NCBI GenBank assembly: GCA_963837815.1
Contig: CAWIOS010000012.1
Location: forward strand, 558,001-622,000
DNA: 64,000 bases
DNA from: Fen-1273 sp963837815
Lineage (GTDB): Bacteria; Bacteroidota; Ignavibacteria; UBA10030; UBA6906
Reading direction: 5' to 3'
The position numbers were made by a program, and so were the translations under genes. The notes under the pieces were generated by a model. The model did not search any database. It was not told the DNA's origin and saw nothing but the letters and a program-made list of their open reading frames with translations. Positions 53,353-62,601 of the stretch are shown in pieces. Positions within the stretch are counted from its first letter, which is position 1; each line of letters opens with the position of its first letter.

Positions 53353-54365
53353 GATCCCGGCACGATCATGTTCTTGAGTGCGCGGCCTTCCCGGAGCGAG
53401 TTGAGGGCATCGTGAACCCCGTCGAGCGGATATCCCCTCACGTCAAGGGGACCGACCCGCACAACGCCGCCTTTCAGGAGGGCGATGGCACGCCCGAACG
53501 TGTGGGGGTTGACGTATGACCCCGCGATCGTCAGCTCACGGAAGTAGACCGCATTCGGCTCCAGGGGGATCGTCTCGCCGATGGGGCAGACGCCGAAGAA
53601 CAGGACTGTCCCTCCCCGCCGGGCAATTTCGAGCGACGCGCGTGCGGTGGCCGCGGTCCCCGCGCAATCGATCACGACGTCCGCGCCGATGCCGGTCCCC
53701 TCCATCACCGCCCGGCGCAGTGCGCCGGCGGCCGGATCGACGACGAGAGACGCCCCCAGGGAAGCGGCGATTTTCCGCTTGTGTTCCAGGGGCTCGCTCA
53801 CGATCACGGAGGCCGCGCCTCCGTGCAGCACGAGCTGGAGCATGACGAGGCCGATCGTCCCTCCGCCCAGTATGACGACGGTATCCCCCGAGCGTATGCC
53901 GGCCCTGTCCATCCCGTGCACCGCGCAGGAGACCGGCTCGATGAACATACTCTCTTCCGCCGTCAGCTCCCGCGGGATCGCATAGAGCGCGGAGGCCGGA
54001 ACGATGCTGTACTCCGCCATGCCGCCGTCAATATCCACGCCCAGTGCGCGAAGGTTCGTGCAGAAATGCACGAGTCCCCTCCTGCAGTATGCACACCTTC
54101 CGCAGGATATGTTGGGGTCCACCGCGACGTGCGTCCCCTCGGGGAGCGCATCCGGGCTGATCCCCGGATCCGTGACGAATCCCGCGTATTCATGTCCCAG
54201 GACGACGGGGGGAGTGGATCGCGACGTACCGTCGACGATGTGTATGTCGGTGCCGCAGAGCCCGCACGATTCGACCTTGATGAGCACTTCGCCCGGCTGG
54301 AGCGCGCGGAGCGGCTTCGATTTGACGCGAAGGGAACCGGGGTTTTCAAGTTCAGCGACTTTCAT
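53349..54365 (-). CDS. Zinc-dependent medium-chain dehydrogenase (sugar/polyol type)
   Basis: A 338-residue MDR-family dehydrogenase. Catalytic zinc ligands are C37 (GLCGTD) and H58/E59 (LGHEYAG). Structural zinc cysteines are C88, C91, C94 and C102, and the NAD(P) loop is GGGTIGLVML. Relatives act on threonine, sorbitol, galactitol or other polyols. Within this operon it may oxidise a sugar released from the glycan. It lies 12 bases after the next upstream gene and overlaps the following one by ATGA. Confidence 0.87.
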   Translation of the reverse strand: MKVAELENPGSLRVKSKPLRALQPGEVLIKVESCGLCGTDIHIVDGTSRSTPPVVLGHEYAGFVTDPGISPDALPEGTHVAVDPNISCGRCAYCRRGLVHFCTNLRALGVDIDGGMAEYSIVPASALYAIPRELTAEESMFIEPVSCAVHGMDRAGIRSGDTVVILGGGTIGLVMLQLVLHGGAASVIVSEPLEHKRKIAASLGASLVVDPAAGALRRAVMEGTGIGADVVIDCAGTAATARASLEIARRGGTVLFFGVCPIGETIPLEPNAVYFRELTIAGSYVNPHTFGRAIALLKGGVVRVGPLDVRGYPLDGVHDALNSLREGRALKNMIVPGS

Positions 54366-54377
54366 GACGATGTGCTC

Positions 54378-56915
54378 TTATTGTCCATTGATCCTGATTT
54401 CAAGAACCTGTTTGCGGAGCGTTCCGGAAAACGCGAACGTCGTGATCAACGTACCGTCGGAAGTCCTTTCCGCCGCCAATGGATCCACGCTCTTCCCGTT
54501 GACGGTGGCAGCGGCGGGGGAGGAACCTCCCGCAAAGCGCGCCACGACACGGTGTCCGTCGAACGATGAAATGACTGCCCGGAGGCCGCGTCCTCCCGCC
54601 GGACGGCACTCCCAGACGATCGCGTTGACATCCGTCAGGCACGCCGTCGCCGGCCCGTCCCTTCCGACGACCCAATCCCCGCTCTTCATCCGGTCAAGAG
54701 GGAATGTCCCCGAAGGGGAGAGGACGCCACCTGCCTGGAGGACGGCACGGTTCGCGCCCGTCCCGCGGATGCGAACCTGATGGGAGGTGCCGAACTCGAC
54801 ACGCGAGGACGCCGAAGGGAAGACGCCGGGCTGCTCCCCGATGCCGATATTCCACTCCGTCTCCCTGAAACCCTCAAGCGCATACAGCGTCCCGAGGTAA
54901 AACCCTCCCGCCCAGAGGAACGACGGCTTGTCGATAGCACCGTAATCTGCGGAGGAGGGATCGGCGTAACGGTATTCGTAGAACGCAGGCTGGCCGCGCG
55001 GACTCGCCCCGACCCCGTCAAGCGTCATGACGGCCCTGAAGAACCGGAGGGCGTCTTCAGTCCGTCCCGCGGCGACGAGCCCCTGGGCATACCACGCGTT
55101 GGCGTGAGGCCAGACGCCTCCGTTCGCGTAGAAATAGGGATCCCCCGCTTCGTTCGTCGGAAACCGGAAATAGGCCCGGACGGAGTCGGTGTGGAAATCC
55201 GGAGGCATCACGTTCCGCACGCCGATCCGTTCATCCACCAGCTCACGCCGGGCGGTTGCAAGAAGGGCAAGGGCTTTTTCATGGGGGAGGAGGCCGTACA
55301 CCGCTCCCAGGAGGGAGCCCATGTACACGTGCCTGTCCGGATCATCGCCGTTCGCGTTCATCAGGTACCCCGCGCCCCGATCCCACAGGCGGGAATTGAG
55401 CGCACGCTCCATGCCGTCGGCGAGGAGCTCGTATCCCGGGAGGCGCGGGAGATCCCTCTGCATAAACGAACAGAGGTACAGATAATCCCGAAGCGCCCTG
55501 ATCGTGAGTATCGTGATATACGAGCGGGGGCCCTCCCTCCTTCCGATGTCCCACCAGTCGGGGCGGAACGCATACATCAGGCTGTCGTCGCGGCATTGCG
55601 TCAGGACCTGTTCCAGGCTCGCGTGCACGAGCGGAAAAAGTCCCGCGACAGTCGCGGTGTCGGCGGTGTGGCGGAGATACCGTGCGACGATTTCAATGAA
55701 CCAGAGGTGGTTCCAGTTGTCCGGCGTGCAGAGCTCGGTCTTGAAACCGTCGTCCCTCCAGTACCGGGCATGGGGGATGATCCCCTTTTCAGCCCATCCC
55801 GCGACGGTCTCCAGGTCGCGTTTGACGCGGTGAACGTCGAACCATACGGCGCTCAGGTCGGTCAGCAGGACGTCGTGCGTGAAGAAGAAATTGTACTCGG
55901 CCGGGCAGGGCATCGGCACGATGCGGCCCCCGAGCGAGTGCGCGTTGACGGCGAGAAGCGCACAGGCCCAGTCCGCCGACATGTCGACAGCCGGGTCTCC
56001 CGTGCGGGGGGCGCGCATGACCCGCCGCCGGACGAACGCGTCGTACGCGGCAACGTCCTTTTTCCACGTTTCCCGGAGCGCGGCCGCATCCGGTCTCCAT
56101 GCCGACGGAACCGTGCTGAGTATCGCACACCGGATTGTGATCCGGCCCCGCGGAGGGAGGTTCTTCCTGTACGTGAACGCGGCGACGGTACGCCCCTGGC
56201 GATCGCGCGCGATCGTCCGCCCTCCCGGTTCCGCATGCGACGTGAACCAGGAGGGATTCAGCGGATCGGCGCCGAGGTCATCCGCTGAAGAGGTCCATGA
56301 CGCCGGCGCATCTCCCAGGTTCTGCACGACGACAGTCGCCAGGCGCGATTCCGGCTGGTCGAAATGCACCGCAATCGCCCCCCCTCCGGGATCGTATTCC
56401 GTCCAGGCGCTGTCAAGCCAGGCAAACGTCTGGCACGTGCGGAGCACGGTCCGGCACTGGACGTAGGCCTCGACGTCGATCGGCGCACCCGTCCTGTTTT
56501 CTGCCGAGAGAGTCCAGAGGAGGCCGTGCGCGGTGCCAAAGAACTCGAACGAGGAGGTCCACGCGAGCCCAGATTCCTCCCGGTGAAAACGGACCCGGTG
56601 GGGGGAGAGTATGTACGCCCAACCCTCCAGCCCGATGTGGCGCGCGGGTCCGCCGTCCGTCCGTACGCCGACGATGAACGGCGCCGACTCCCCCCTTTTC
56701 CAGTAATCCCTGCTCATGTCGATGCTGTTTGCGGCCGGCTCGTAGAGGCTGATGCGGGAGGGGAGCGGACGGCTGCCGTGGAACTCGGCCCCGGCATACG
56801 GGCCCCCCACCTCGACCTGCCCGTACAGGCCGGAAAACCCGCGCGTGATGGACTCCTGCCCGGAAGCGGGTATGACGAGCAACAGAGCGAACGCCGGCGC
56901 AAGAAATCTGATCAT
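54378..56915 (-). CDS. Secreted (alpha/alpha)6-barrel glycosidase-like protein
   Basis: An 845-residue exported protein with a signal peptide (FLAPAFALLLVIPASGQ). An N-terminal beta-sandwich runs to about 300. A helical toroid follows, with ADWACALLAVNAH, FFTHDVLLTDLSAVWF, RPDWWDIGRREGPRSY and FYANGGVWPHANAWYAQGL; the last resembles the Gly-Gly-hinge segment of GH94/GH36/debranching-type enzymes. A small beta domain ends it. It probably cleaves oligosaccharides in the periplasm before or during uptake by the ABC permeases whose gene it overlaps (ATGA). ATG 56915 was chosen for the signal peptide; the frame is open upstream only as a shadow of the permease gene. Confidence 0.7.
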   Translation of the reverse strand: MIRFLAPAFALLLVIPASGQESITRGFSGLYGQVEVGGPYAGAEFHGSRPLPSRISLYEPAANSIDMSRDYWKRGESAPFIVGVRTDGGPARHIGLEGWAYILSPHRVRFHREESGLAWTSSFEFFGTAHGLLWTLSAENRTGAPIDVEAYVQCRTVLRTCQTFAWLDSAWTEYDPGGGAIAVHFDQPESRLATVVVQNLGDAPASWTSSADDLGADPLNPSWFTSHAEPGGRTIARDRQGRTVAAFTYRKNLPPRGRITIRCAILSTVPSAWRPDAAALRETWKKDVAAYDAFVRRRVMRAPRTGDPAVDMSADWACALLAVNAHSLGGRIVPMPCPAEYNFFFTHDVLLTDLSAVWFDVHRVKRDLETVAGWAEKGIIPHARYWRDDGFKTELCTPDNWNHLWFIEIVARYLRHTADTATVAGLFPLVHASLEQVLTQCRDDSLMYAFRPDWWDIGRREGPRSYITILTIRALRDYLYLCSFMQRDLPRLPGYELLADGMERALNSRLWDRGAGYLMNANGDDPDRHVYMGSLLGAVYGLLPHEKALALLATARRELVDERIGVRNVMPPDFHTDSVRAYFRFPTNEAGDPYFYANGGVWPHANAWYAQGLVAAGRTEDALRFFRAVMTLDGVGASPRGQPAFYEYRYADPSSADYGAIDKPSFLWAGGFYLGTLYALEGFRETEWNIGIGEQPGVFPSASSRVEFGTSHQVRIRGTGANRAVLQAGGVLSPSGTFPLDRMKSGDWVVGRDGPATACLTDVNAIVWECRPAGGRGLRAVISSFDGHRVVARFAGGSSPAAATVNGKSVDPLAAERTSDGTLITTFAFSGTLRKQVLEIRINGQ

Positions 56916-57721
56916 CCCTTGATCCCGCTGGAAGCCATGCTCTCGATGAAGTAGCGCTGGAAAAACATGTACGCGACGATGACCGGAAGGGAGAGGAGCG
57001 TCGCGGCCGCAAGGAGGTACCCGAGCTGCGTCTCCGCCTGGCCCCCGGTCGTGAATATTGTAACGAGCTGGGGCATCGTCATGAGGGATTGCTCGCGCAC
57101 GACCATCAGGGGCCAGAGGACCTCGTTCCAGTTCGCCATGAACGTCAGGAGGGCGACGGTGATTATCACCGGACGCGAGAGGGGCCAGATGATCCGGAAG
57201 AGGATCATCATTTCCGAACAGCCGTCGACGCGCGCGGCGTCGATGAGCGCCTGCGGGATCGCCATGAAGAACTGGCGGAAGAGGATGATGCCGAACGCGC
57301 TCATCATCGCCGGGGCGATGAGGGCCATGTAGGTGTCCGTCCAGCCCAGCTTCACGATGAGGATGTACTGCGGGATGAGGACGATCTGGAAGGGGATCGT
57401 CATCGTGAAAAGGATGAGCGTGTACAGCGTCTTCCTCCCCAGGAAACGGAGCCTGGCCAGGGCATAGCCGACCATCGATCCGAACACGACAACCGATGTT
57501 GTCGTCGCCGCCGAGACGATCATGCTGTTCAGGAACGCCCGCGCGATCGGGATCTTCAGGATGACCTGCGCATAGCTCTGCAGGGAGAACTTCCCCGAGA
57601 AGAGATTCAGGCTCCCGATCTCGAGCTCCGGCTTGAGCGATCCGGCGATCATCCAGAGAAACGGGTACGCGAAGACGACGGCGCCCGCGAGGAGGACCGC
57701 GTATTTCAGGAATGTCTTCAC
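56912..57721 (-). CDS. Sugar ABC transporter permease (MalG type)
   Basis: A 269-residue inner-membrane permease with six spans and the EAA loop read here as AALIDAARVDGCSEMMILFRIIWP, the contact site for the ATPase. This is the MalG/UgpE half of a carbohydrate importer of the CUT1 class. It overlaps the MalF-type gene and the glycosidase-like gene by 4 bases each. No ATPase gene is present in the cluster. Confidence 0.92.
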   Translation of the reverse strand: MKTFLKYAVLLAGAVVFAYPFLWMIAGSLKPELEIGSLNLFSGKFSLQSYAQVILKIPIARAFLNSMIVSAATTTSVVVFGSMVGYALARLRFLGRKTLYTLILFTMTIPFQIVLIPQYILIVKLGWTDTYMALIAPAMMSAFGIILFRQFFMAIPQALIDAARVDGCSEMMILFRIIWPLSRPVIITVALLTFMANWNEVLWPLMVVREQSLMTMPQLVTIFTTGGQAETQLGYLLAAATLLSLPVIVAYMFFQRYFIESMASSGIKG

Positions 57722-58611
57722 GACGGGATCTCCGATTCGATGACGCGGCGCTGGAGCACGACGACCCCCAGGATGACGAGCGCGTAGACGAAACCGAGCG
57801 TAGCGGCGTAGCCCATGTGGCCGAACGAAAACGCCTGGTTATAAATGTAGAGCATCCCGGAAAGCGTGCTCTGCATCGGACCCCCGCCCGTGAGGACGTA
57901 CGGCTCGATGAACAGCGAGAATCCGCCGATCGTCGAGAGGACAACGATGACAACGATCGTCGGGTTGAGCATCGGAAGCGTCACGTACAGGAACTGCGTG
58001 AACGGGCGCGCCCCGTCAAGGCTCGCCGCCTCGTAGAGTTCGCGCGGTATATTCTGGAGCCCCACAAGGAAAAGGACGACGTAGATCCCCACGTTCTTCC
58101 ACGTCGCCATGATCGCGATGGAGGACATCGCCACGCGGGGATCGACGAGCCAGGGGACGGACGGGAGCCCCGCGGCGTGAAGGATGTTGTTCAGGATCCC
58201 CTCGTCGAACGAGTATATCTGCTGCCAGAGGATCGTGACCGCGACGCCCGATACGACGACCGGGAGAAAATAGACCGCCCTGAGGAGGCCGCGCAACCTG
58301 ACGCCGGTGTTCAGCAGGAGGGCAAGCGCGAGCGCCACCGCAACCTGGAGCGGTATGTGTATGACGAGGAACGTCAGCGTATTGAGGAGCGAACGGTAGA
58401 AGAGCGCGTCGCCGATGAGCCTGTCGAAGTTCTTCAGCCCGATCCACTCCATCGGCGTGACGATATTCCACCTGTTGAAGACGAGGACCAGGGAAAAGAC
58501 GAGCGGGTACGCGACGAACGCGCAGAAGAATACGACGTACGGGAGGATGAACACGTACGCTCCCCTGTCGCTCCCGCGCACTCCCCTGGCGATGTCGCCG
58601 AATCGGATCAC
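57718..58611 (-). CDS. Sugar ABC transporter permease (MalF type)
   Basis: A 297-residue permease with six spans. Its EAA loop (ELYEAASLDGARPFTQFLYVTLP) is of MalF/UgpA type. The start is GTG 58611, whose GTGA overlaps the stop of the binding-protein gene; longer readings of the frame to 58869 are antisense-like shadows of that gene. It pairs with the MalG-type permease to import oligosaccharides. Confidence 0.9.
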   Translation of the reverse strand: MIRFGDIARGVRGSDRGAYVFILPYVVFFCAFVAYPLVFSLVLVFNRWNIVTPMEWIGLKNFDRLIGDALFYRSLLNTLTFLVIHIPLQVAVALALALLLNTGVRLRGLLRAVYFLPVVVSGVAVTILWQQIYSFDEGILNNILHAAGLPSVPWLVDPRVAMSSIAIMATWKNVGIYVVLFLVGLQNIPRELYEAASLDGARPFTQFLYVTLPMLNPTIVVIVVLSTIGGFSLFIEPYVLTGGGPMQSTLSGMLYIYNQAFSFGHMGYAATLGFVYALVILGVVVLQRRVIESEIPS

Positions 58612-59927
58612 CTGTTCCACTCCACGATAAGTGTCGTACGCCCGAGCGCGTCGCTGATCGCCCGGGCGGGGGTAACGCGCCCGTAGACGGCACACGCCTC
58701 GTATTCCTGCGCTATGCCGTCGAATATCTCTTTCAGATCCGGCGCGTCGTCCATCCCGCGCGTGTACACCGCCTGCCGGGCGAATTCCGCCATCGCCGGG
58801 TTTGCCCGGAAATAGGCGGCGAAGAGCGGGTTCTCCAGAAGGTCGCCCCGGACGGGGATCTGGTCGCAAATGCCGAGGAGGAGAAGATCATGCTCGGCGG
58901 TGACGAGGAATTTCACGAATTCCCACGCCTCCCCCGGATGCTTCGTCGTGCTGAAAATCGATATGTTCTTGTAATCGCCGTACGTGTACACGGGTCCCCT
59001 GTGGCCGTCCGGGACCGGAACGTGCCCGACCGCGAATTCCATCTGCGGCGCGAACTTGCGGATCGACGCAACCTCCCAGGGGCCGGAAAAGTGGGTGGCC
59101 TTCTTCTCGAGGAGGAACGGATCTCCCCCCTGGAAAAACGTACGGGGGAAATACTTCCTTCCGTAGCACTCCCTGAAGAAGCCGAACACCTCCGCGGCCG
59201 CGCTGTCGCCGAACGTCGGAGTGCCGCCGGTGAAGAGAGTCCGCCCGCCCGAGGCGGCGATGTAGAACGGGTAGAAATCGAACAGCCTCTGCCACCAGAT
59301 CGGCCGGACGTCCCTGTCCCCCATCCAGACAGCTTCCGCGGCCCCCGCGTACCTGTGGGCGGCGACTTTTTCCCCCGCCGCGAGATACTCGGTGTACGTC
59401 GCGGGGACGCGCTCGACACCGGCTTCGCGGAGGAGGCGCATGTTGCAGAACATCATGACCGGGTTTGTTTTCCACGGCACCTCGTAGAAGTGCCCGTCCG
59501 AGACACGGAAACGGTCCAGGAGCTCCCGGGGGGTGCGGCGGCTCATCAGCGAATCGAAATCGGGGAAGTCGTCGAGCCGGACGAGCCCGCCGGCCTGCGT
59601 GTAATCGTGGAGGGCCCCCGGCCAGATGTTGGAGCAGACGTCGGGTGTCGTCTTTCCGGCGATCGCCGCAAGGAGGACTTCCTCCGTGGAGATGCTGACC
59701 GGGATGGGCTGCATTTCGACGCGTACACCGGGGTGCAGCCGGTTCCAGAGCGCGACGAGGGTATCGGCGAGGAGGATCTCCTGCGGGTTCGGCGCCGGCC
59801 AGTATGTGAGGACGACACCGGAAGGTCCGGCGGGACCGGGACCCTCATGCCGTGCGCAGCCCGCGAGAAGAGCGAGGGCGGAAAGCGCGGCCGGGAGGCA
59901 TGCCGGGATCCATGGTTTTACATCCAT
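58608..59927 (-). CDS. Sugar ABC transporter substrate-binding lipoprotein
   Basis: A 439-residue extracellular solute-binding protein (family 1) with a lipoprotein signal (ALALLAGC, lipidated Cys24). The mature part starts VVLTYWPAPNPQEI and includes EVPWKTNPVMMFCN and SGPWEVASI, typical of CUT1 oligosaccharide binders; aromatic residues (WWQRLFDFYPFY) would stack on sugars. In a Gram-negative cell it would be held at the inner membrane on its periplasmic face. It overlaps the upstream chaperone gene by 10 bases. Confidence 0.9.
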   Translation of the reverse strand: MDVKPWIPACLPAALSALALLAGCARHEGPGPAGPSGVVLTYWPAPNPQEILLADTLVALWNRLHPGVRVEMQPIPVSISTEEVLLAAIAGKTTPDVCSNIWPGALHDYTQAGGLVRLDDFPDFDSLMSRRTPRELLDRFRVSDGHFYEVPWKTNPVMMFCNMRLLREAGVERVPATYTEYLAAGEKVAAHRYAGAAEAVWMGDRDVRPIWWQRLFDFYPFYIAASGGRTLFTGGTPTFGDSAAAEVFGFFRECYGRKYFPRTFFQGGDPFLLEKKATHFSGPWEVASIRKFAPQMEFAVGHVPVPDGHRGPVYTYGDYKNISIFSTTKHPGEAWEFVKFLVTAEHDLLLLGICDQIPVRGDLLENPLFAAYFRANPAMAEFARQAVYTRGMDDAPDLKEIFDGIAQEYEACAVYGRVTPARAISDALGRTTLIVEWNR

Positions 59928-61540
59928 GACTGCCAGTCGAAATCGATAACAGGGAAGGCCGGATGGGGAAAGGTCCCTCCTTTTTTCGCGATGTAGACGT
60001 CGATCGCCTTCGGATCGTTCTCGACGTCGACAGGGAGCGTCATGAGGACATCATCGTTCACGACAACGCGGTACTTCTGTTTCATCGCCAGGAGCCTGTG
60101 GAGCATGTTTTTCTTCAGCCCGAAGGCATAACAGTCAGCGCGCACACTGTCCTTCACAAGCTCGAACGGCCGGACGGCTCCGCTGTCTCCCCTGTAGTCC
60201 TTCGCGTTGGCGCCATAGTACGCGCGAAGTGTCGAATCGTCGAGAGCAACAAGGCGGCCGAGTGCATCCTTCTCCTCCCCGAAGAGGATCTTGTCCTCCC
60301 ACCACCCGAGCTGCTTCTTCACCTGATCCCGCTCCTGCAAATGCCTCACCATCGCCCGGTCCACAAGAAGCCTGTCGCGCACCATCCGCCAGACGAGCTC
60401 CTCCACGGAGACGAAGAACGACTGCTCGTCCGCGGTGTTCAGCCTGAAATACGTGTCGCGGGCCCTGTACCAGGACAGGAATCCCCCCAACCGGACGCAC
60501 CCCCCGGCGAGGGCGACGAGCGTATCGGGCCCGCGCGCATCGATCCGGGAGAGGGCCGCCGAATCCAGGCCGGGGCGGGACGCCAGCTCCCAGCCCGCTA
60601 GCTTTCCGGGTTTGACCCAGGTGCGTGCGAGCCAACCTTCCAGAACGTCAAACGTCCCGCGGATGATCACGGGATCGTGTTCGAGCATAAGTTTGCGGAT
60701 ATACGGACCGGAAAGGCTGTCGGACTTCTGCTGCGTCAGGCCGCTCCGGGCGTCCTCCTCCAGCTTCTGCGATTCAGTCTCACTCAGGCTCATGTCGCGC
60801 CAGCCGCCGGTGATCCTGAGAACGTACCACCCGTCCGGCCCCCGTACCGGGGCGGAACTCCGGCCGGCCCGGAGCGTTTCGGCTACCGCTGCGAGAACCG
60901 GGCTCGCACGCCGGAGCTTGAAGAGCGTTGTTTCCATCGAGCGGTCGTCGCTTTTCACGCCGTCCCGGAGCTGCCGGGCAAAGAGCGTGTCAAAGGGGAC
61001 ACCACCGAGCAGTGCAGATTTCAAAGACGCGTCCCCGCCCGGACCGGGGACGAACAGCCACCGGAGGGAATAGTGTATCCGTTCCTCGCGCATCGCGCGC
61101 GCGATCTCCCCGTTCGTCACATGGACGCTGCCGAGGACATCGTCCTTGTACAGCTCCTCCGTCGCCATGTCCCCTTCAAGCTCTTCGAGCGAACGCCTGA
61201 CGCGCTCGGACCGGCCAAGACCCCGGGCCCTGGCGTCAAGCGCGAGGAGCTTCTCGTTGATCATAAAATCCAGGTAGCGCTTCCGCGAGTCCTTCTGCCG
61301 CTTTGCGAACGCGGGGCCGAACTCGTAGCTGAGAAGGAATTCCTGCGCCGTGATCGTGATGTCTCCGACGGTCGCCACGACCCTCGTGAAGTTCTTCGGA
61401 TCGGTGACCGGGTAGCGCCTGTCCAGCTCGCTCCCCGGCTGGGAACGCGCGGAGCACACGATAAGCGCGATGACGGCGGGAAACGCCGGGACGCACCGAA
61501 GTCCCGGCCTGCGGAGGAATCGAAGCCCTTGTCGTGGCAC
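59918..61540 (-). CDS. Parvulin-like periplasmic peptidyl-prolyl isomerase/chaperone
   Basis: A 540-residue exported protein (N-terminal hydrophobic stretch VPAFPAVIALIVCSARS). It has a SurA-N-like segment (VATVGDITITAQEFLLSYEFGPAF, then FMINEKLLALDARARGLG) and a divergent parvulin domain (HYSLRWLFVPGP through GPDGWYVLRITG). The C-terminal half is helical with no named domain. It likely helps fold outer-membrane or T9SS cargo proteins, which fits the PorV-like gene 3 bases upstream. It overlaps the binding-protein gene by 10 bases. Confidence 0.75.
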   Translation of the reverse strand: MPRQGLRFLRRPGLRCVPAFPAVIALIVCSARSQPGSELDRRYPVTDPKNFTRVVATVGDITITAQEFLLSYEFGPAFAKRQKDSRKRYLDFMINEKLLALDARARGLGRSERVRRSLEELEGDMATEELYKDDVLGSVHVTNGEIARAMREERIHYSLRWLFVPGPGGDASLKSALLGGVPFDTLFARQLRDGVKSDDRSMETTLFKLRRASPVLAAVAETLRAGRSSAPVRGPDGWYVLRITGGWRDMSLSETESQKLEEDARSGLTQQKSDSLSGPYIRKLMLEHDPVIIRGTFDVLEGWLARTWVKPGKLAGWELASRPGLDSAALSRIDARGPDTLVALAGGCVRLGGFLSWYRARDTYFRLNTADEQSFFVSVEELVWRMVRDRLLVDRAMVRHLQERDQVKKQLGWWEDKILFGEEKDALGRLVALDDSTLRAYYGANAKDYRGDSGAVRPFELVKDSVRADCYAFGLKKNMLHRLLAMKQKYRVVVNDDVLMTLPVDVENDPKAIDVYIAKKGGTFPHPAFPVIDFDWQSWM

Positions 61541-61543
61541 GGA

Positions 61544-62572
61544 TCAAAACCTTGCGGACAGGGAGAACACGTTGATGTTCGAGAGTCTTCCCATGTCACG
61601 GTACGCATAATCAAACTTCACGATCGTGCTGCCGCTCAGGAAGCTCGCCGACGAGAGCCCGAACCCGAGCGAGAGCCCCCCCTCCCTGTCGGGGAGCCCC
61701 AGGGCGTTGAATCCCCCCCGCAGGAACAGGACGTCCTGGAAAGCGAATTCCCCCCCGATGTTGACGCTCTCGTAATCGTCGTTCGGATGAAGCGCGTCCA
61801 CCGCTATCGTGAGGCGGTAGTTGTCTGTCTTCAGGGGGGACGTCGAGACGCCGATCTGGAAGAGAAGCGGCAGGTCCCAGGAATCCATCTCGATATCTTC
61901 CGGGATCTGGCTGTTCGTCCCCGGCTTCGTGGCGTCGAGGATCCCGAACTGCCTCGCGTCGCGCCCCGACATCCTCATCGCAGTGCCGAAGTTGGAGAGC
62001 GAGGCGCCGATCGTCAGCCCGCCGATCAGGTCGGTCCGGAATATCGTCCCGACGTCGAGCGCGAACGCGCTCGCACTCTCGTGCCAGATCGTCTCCTGGA
62101 TGTACTTCGCATTGAACCCGATCGTAAACCGGTCCGTCAGCCTGTGCGCGTACGAAAGCCCGACGGCGAGATCCCCCGCACTGAAGTATTCGCCGTCCCC
62201 TTCCGGCATCGCCACCGTCGTGACCTTCATGTCGTCCATGCTGAGGGAGGTCACGTTGACGCCGATCGTCCCGAATTCCTCCAGCGGAAGGACGAACGAG
62301 GCATAGTCGAACCGGGTGTCCGCGATCCAGCTTGTGTGCATTGCGAGGACCTCGCTCTGCGTGAGCCAGGCGCTCCCGGCCGGATTCCAGTAGAGCGACG
62401 TCGCGTCGTTGGCCACGCTGACGAACGCGCTTCCCATTGCCACCGCGGACGCGCCGACGGGAATCTCCAGAAACGTGGCGGCGACAGTTCCGCTTTTTGA
62501 CGTCCCCTGGCCGGACGCTGTGCACGGAAAGAGAAGCGCGATTGCCGCGAAGGACAGAAGGAATGTTCTCAT
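61544..62572 (-). CDS. PorV/UPF0164-type outer-membrane beta-barrel protein
   Basis: A 342-residue outer-membrane protein with a signal peptide (LLSFAAIALLFPCTASG). The opening of the mature part, FLEIPVGASAVAMGSAFVSVANDATSLYWNPAG, is characteristic of PorV/PorQ (UPF0164, FadL-like barrel) proteins, and the C-terminus ends in aromatic FSLSARF as in outer-membrane barrels. PorV shuttles T9SS cargo from the translocon to the surface. ATG 62572 was chosen for the signal peptide. It lies between a T9SS-type surface protein gene and a chaperone gene. Confidence 0.85.
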   Translation of the reverse strand: MRTFLLSFAAIALLFPCTASGQGTSKSGTVAATFLEIPVGASAVAMGSAFVSVANDATSLYWNPAGSAWLTQSEVLAMHTSWIADTRFDYASFVLPLEEFGTIGVNVTSLSMDDMKVTTVAMPEGDGEYFSAGDLAVGLSYAHRLTDRFTIGFNAKYIQETIWHESASAFALDVGTIFRTDLIGGLTIGASLSNFGTAMRMSGRDARQFGILDATKPGTNSQIPEDIEMDSWDLPLLFQIGVSTSPLKTDNYRLTIAVDALHPNDDYESVNIGGEFAFQDVLFLRGGFNALGLPDREGGLSLGFGLSSASFLSGSTIVKFDYAYRDMGRLSNINVFSLSARF

Positions 62573-62601
62573 AGGAAAAGCATCCGCGAAGTTTGTATCG
62601 T

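Noticed and set aside
57718..58869. Longer start for the MalF-type permease at 58869
   Set aside because: The extra 86 codons overlap the binding-protein gene in another frame and are Arg/Gly/Pro-rich. GTG 58611 overlaps the previous stop exactly.
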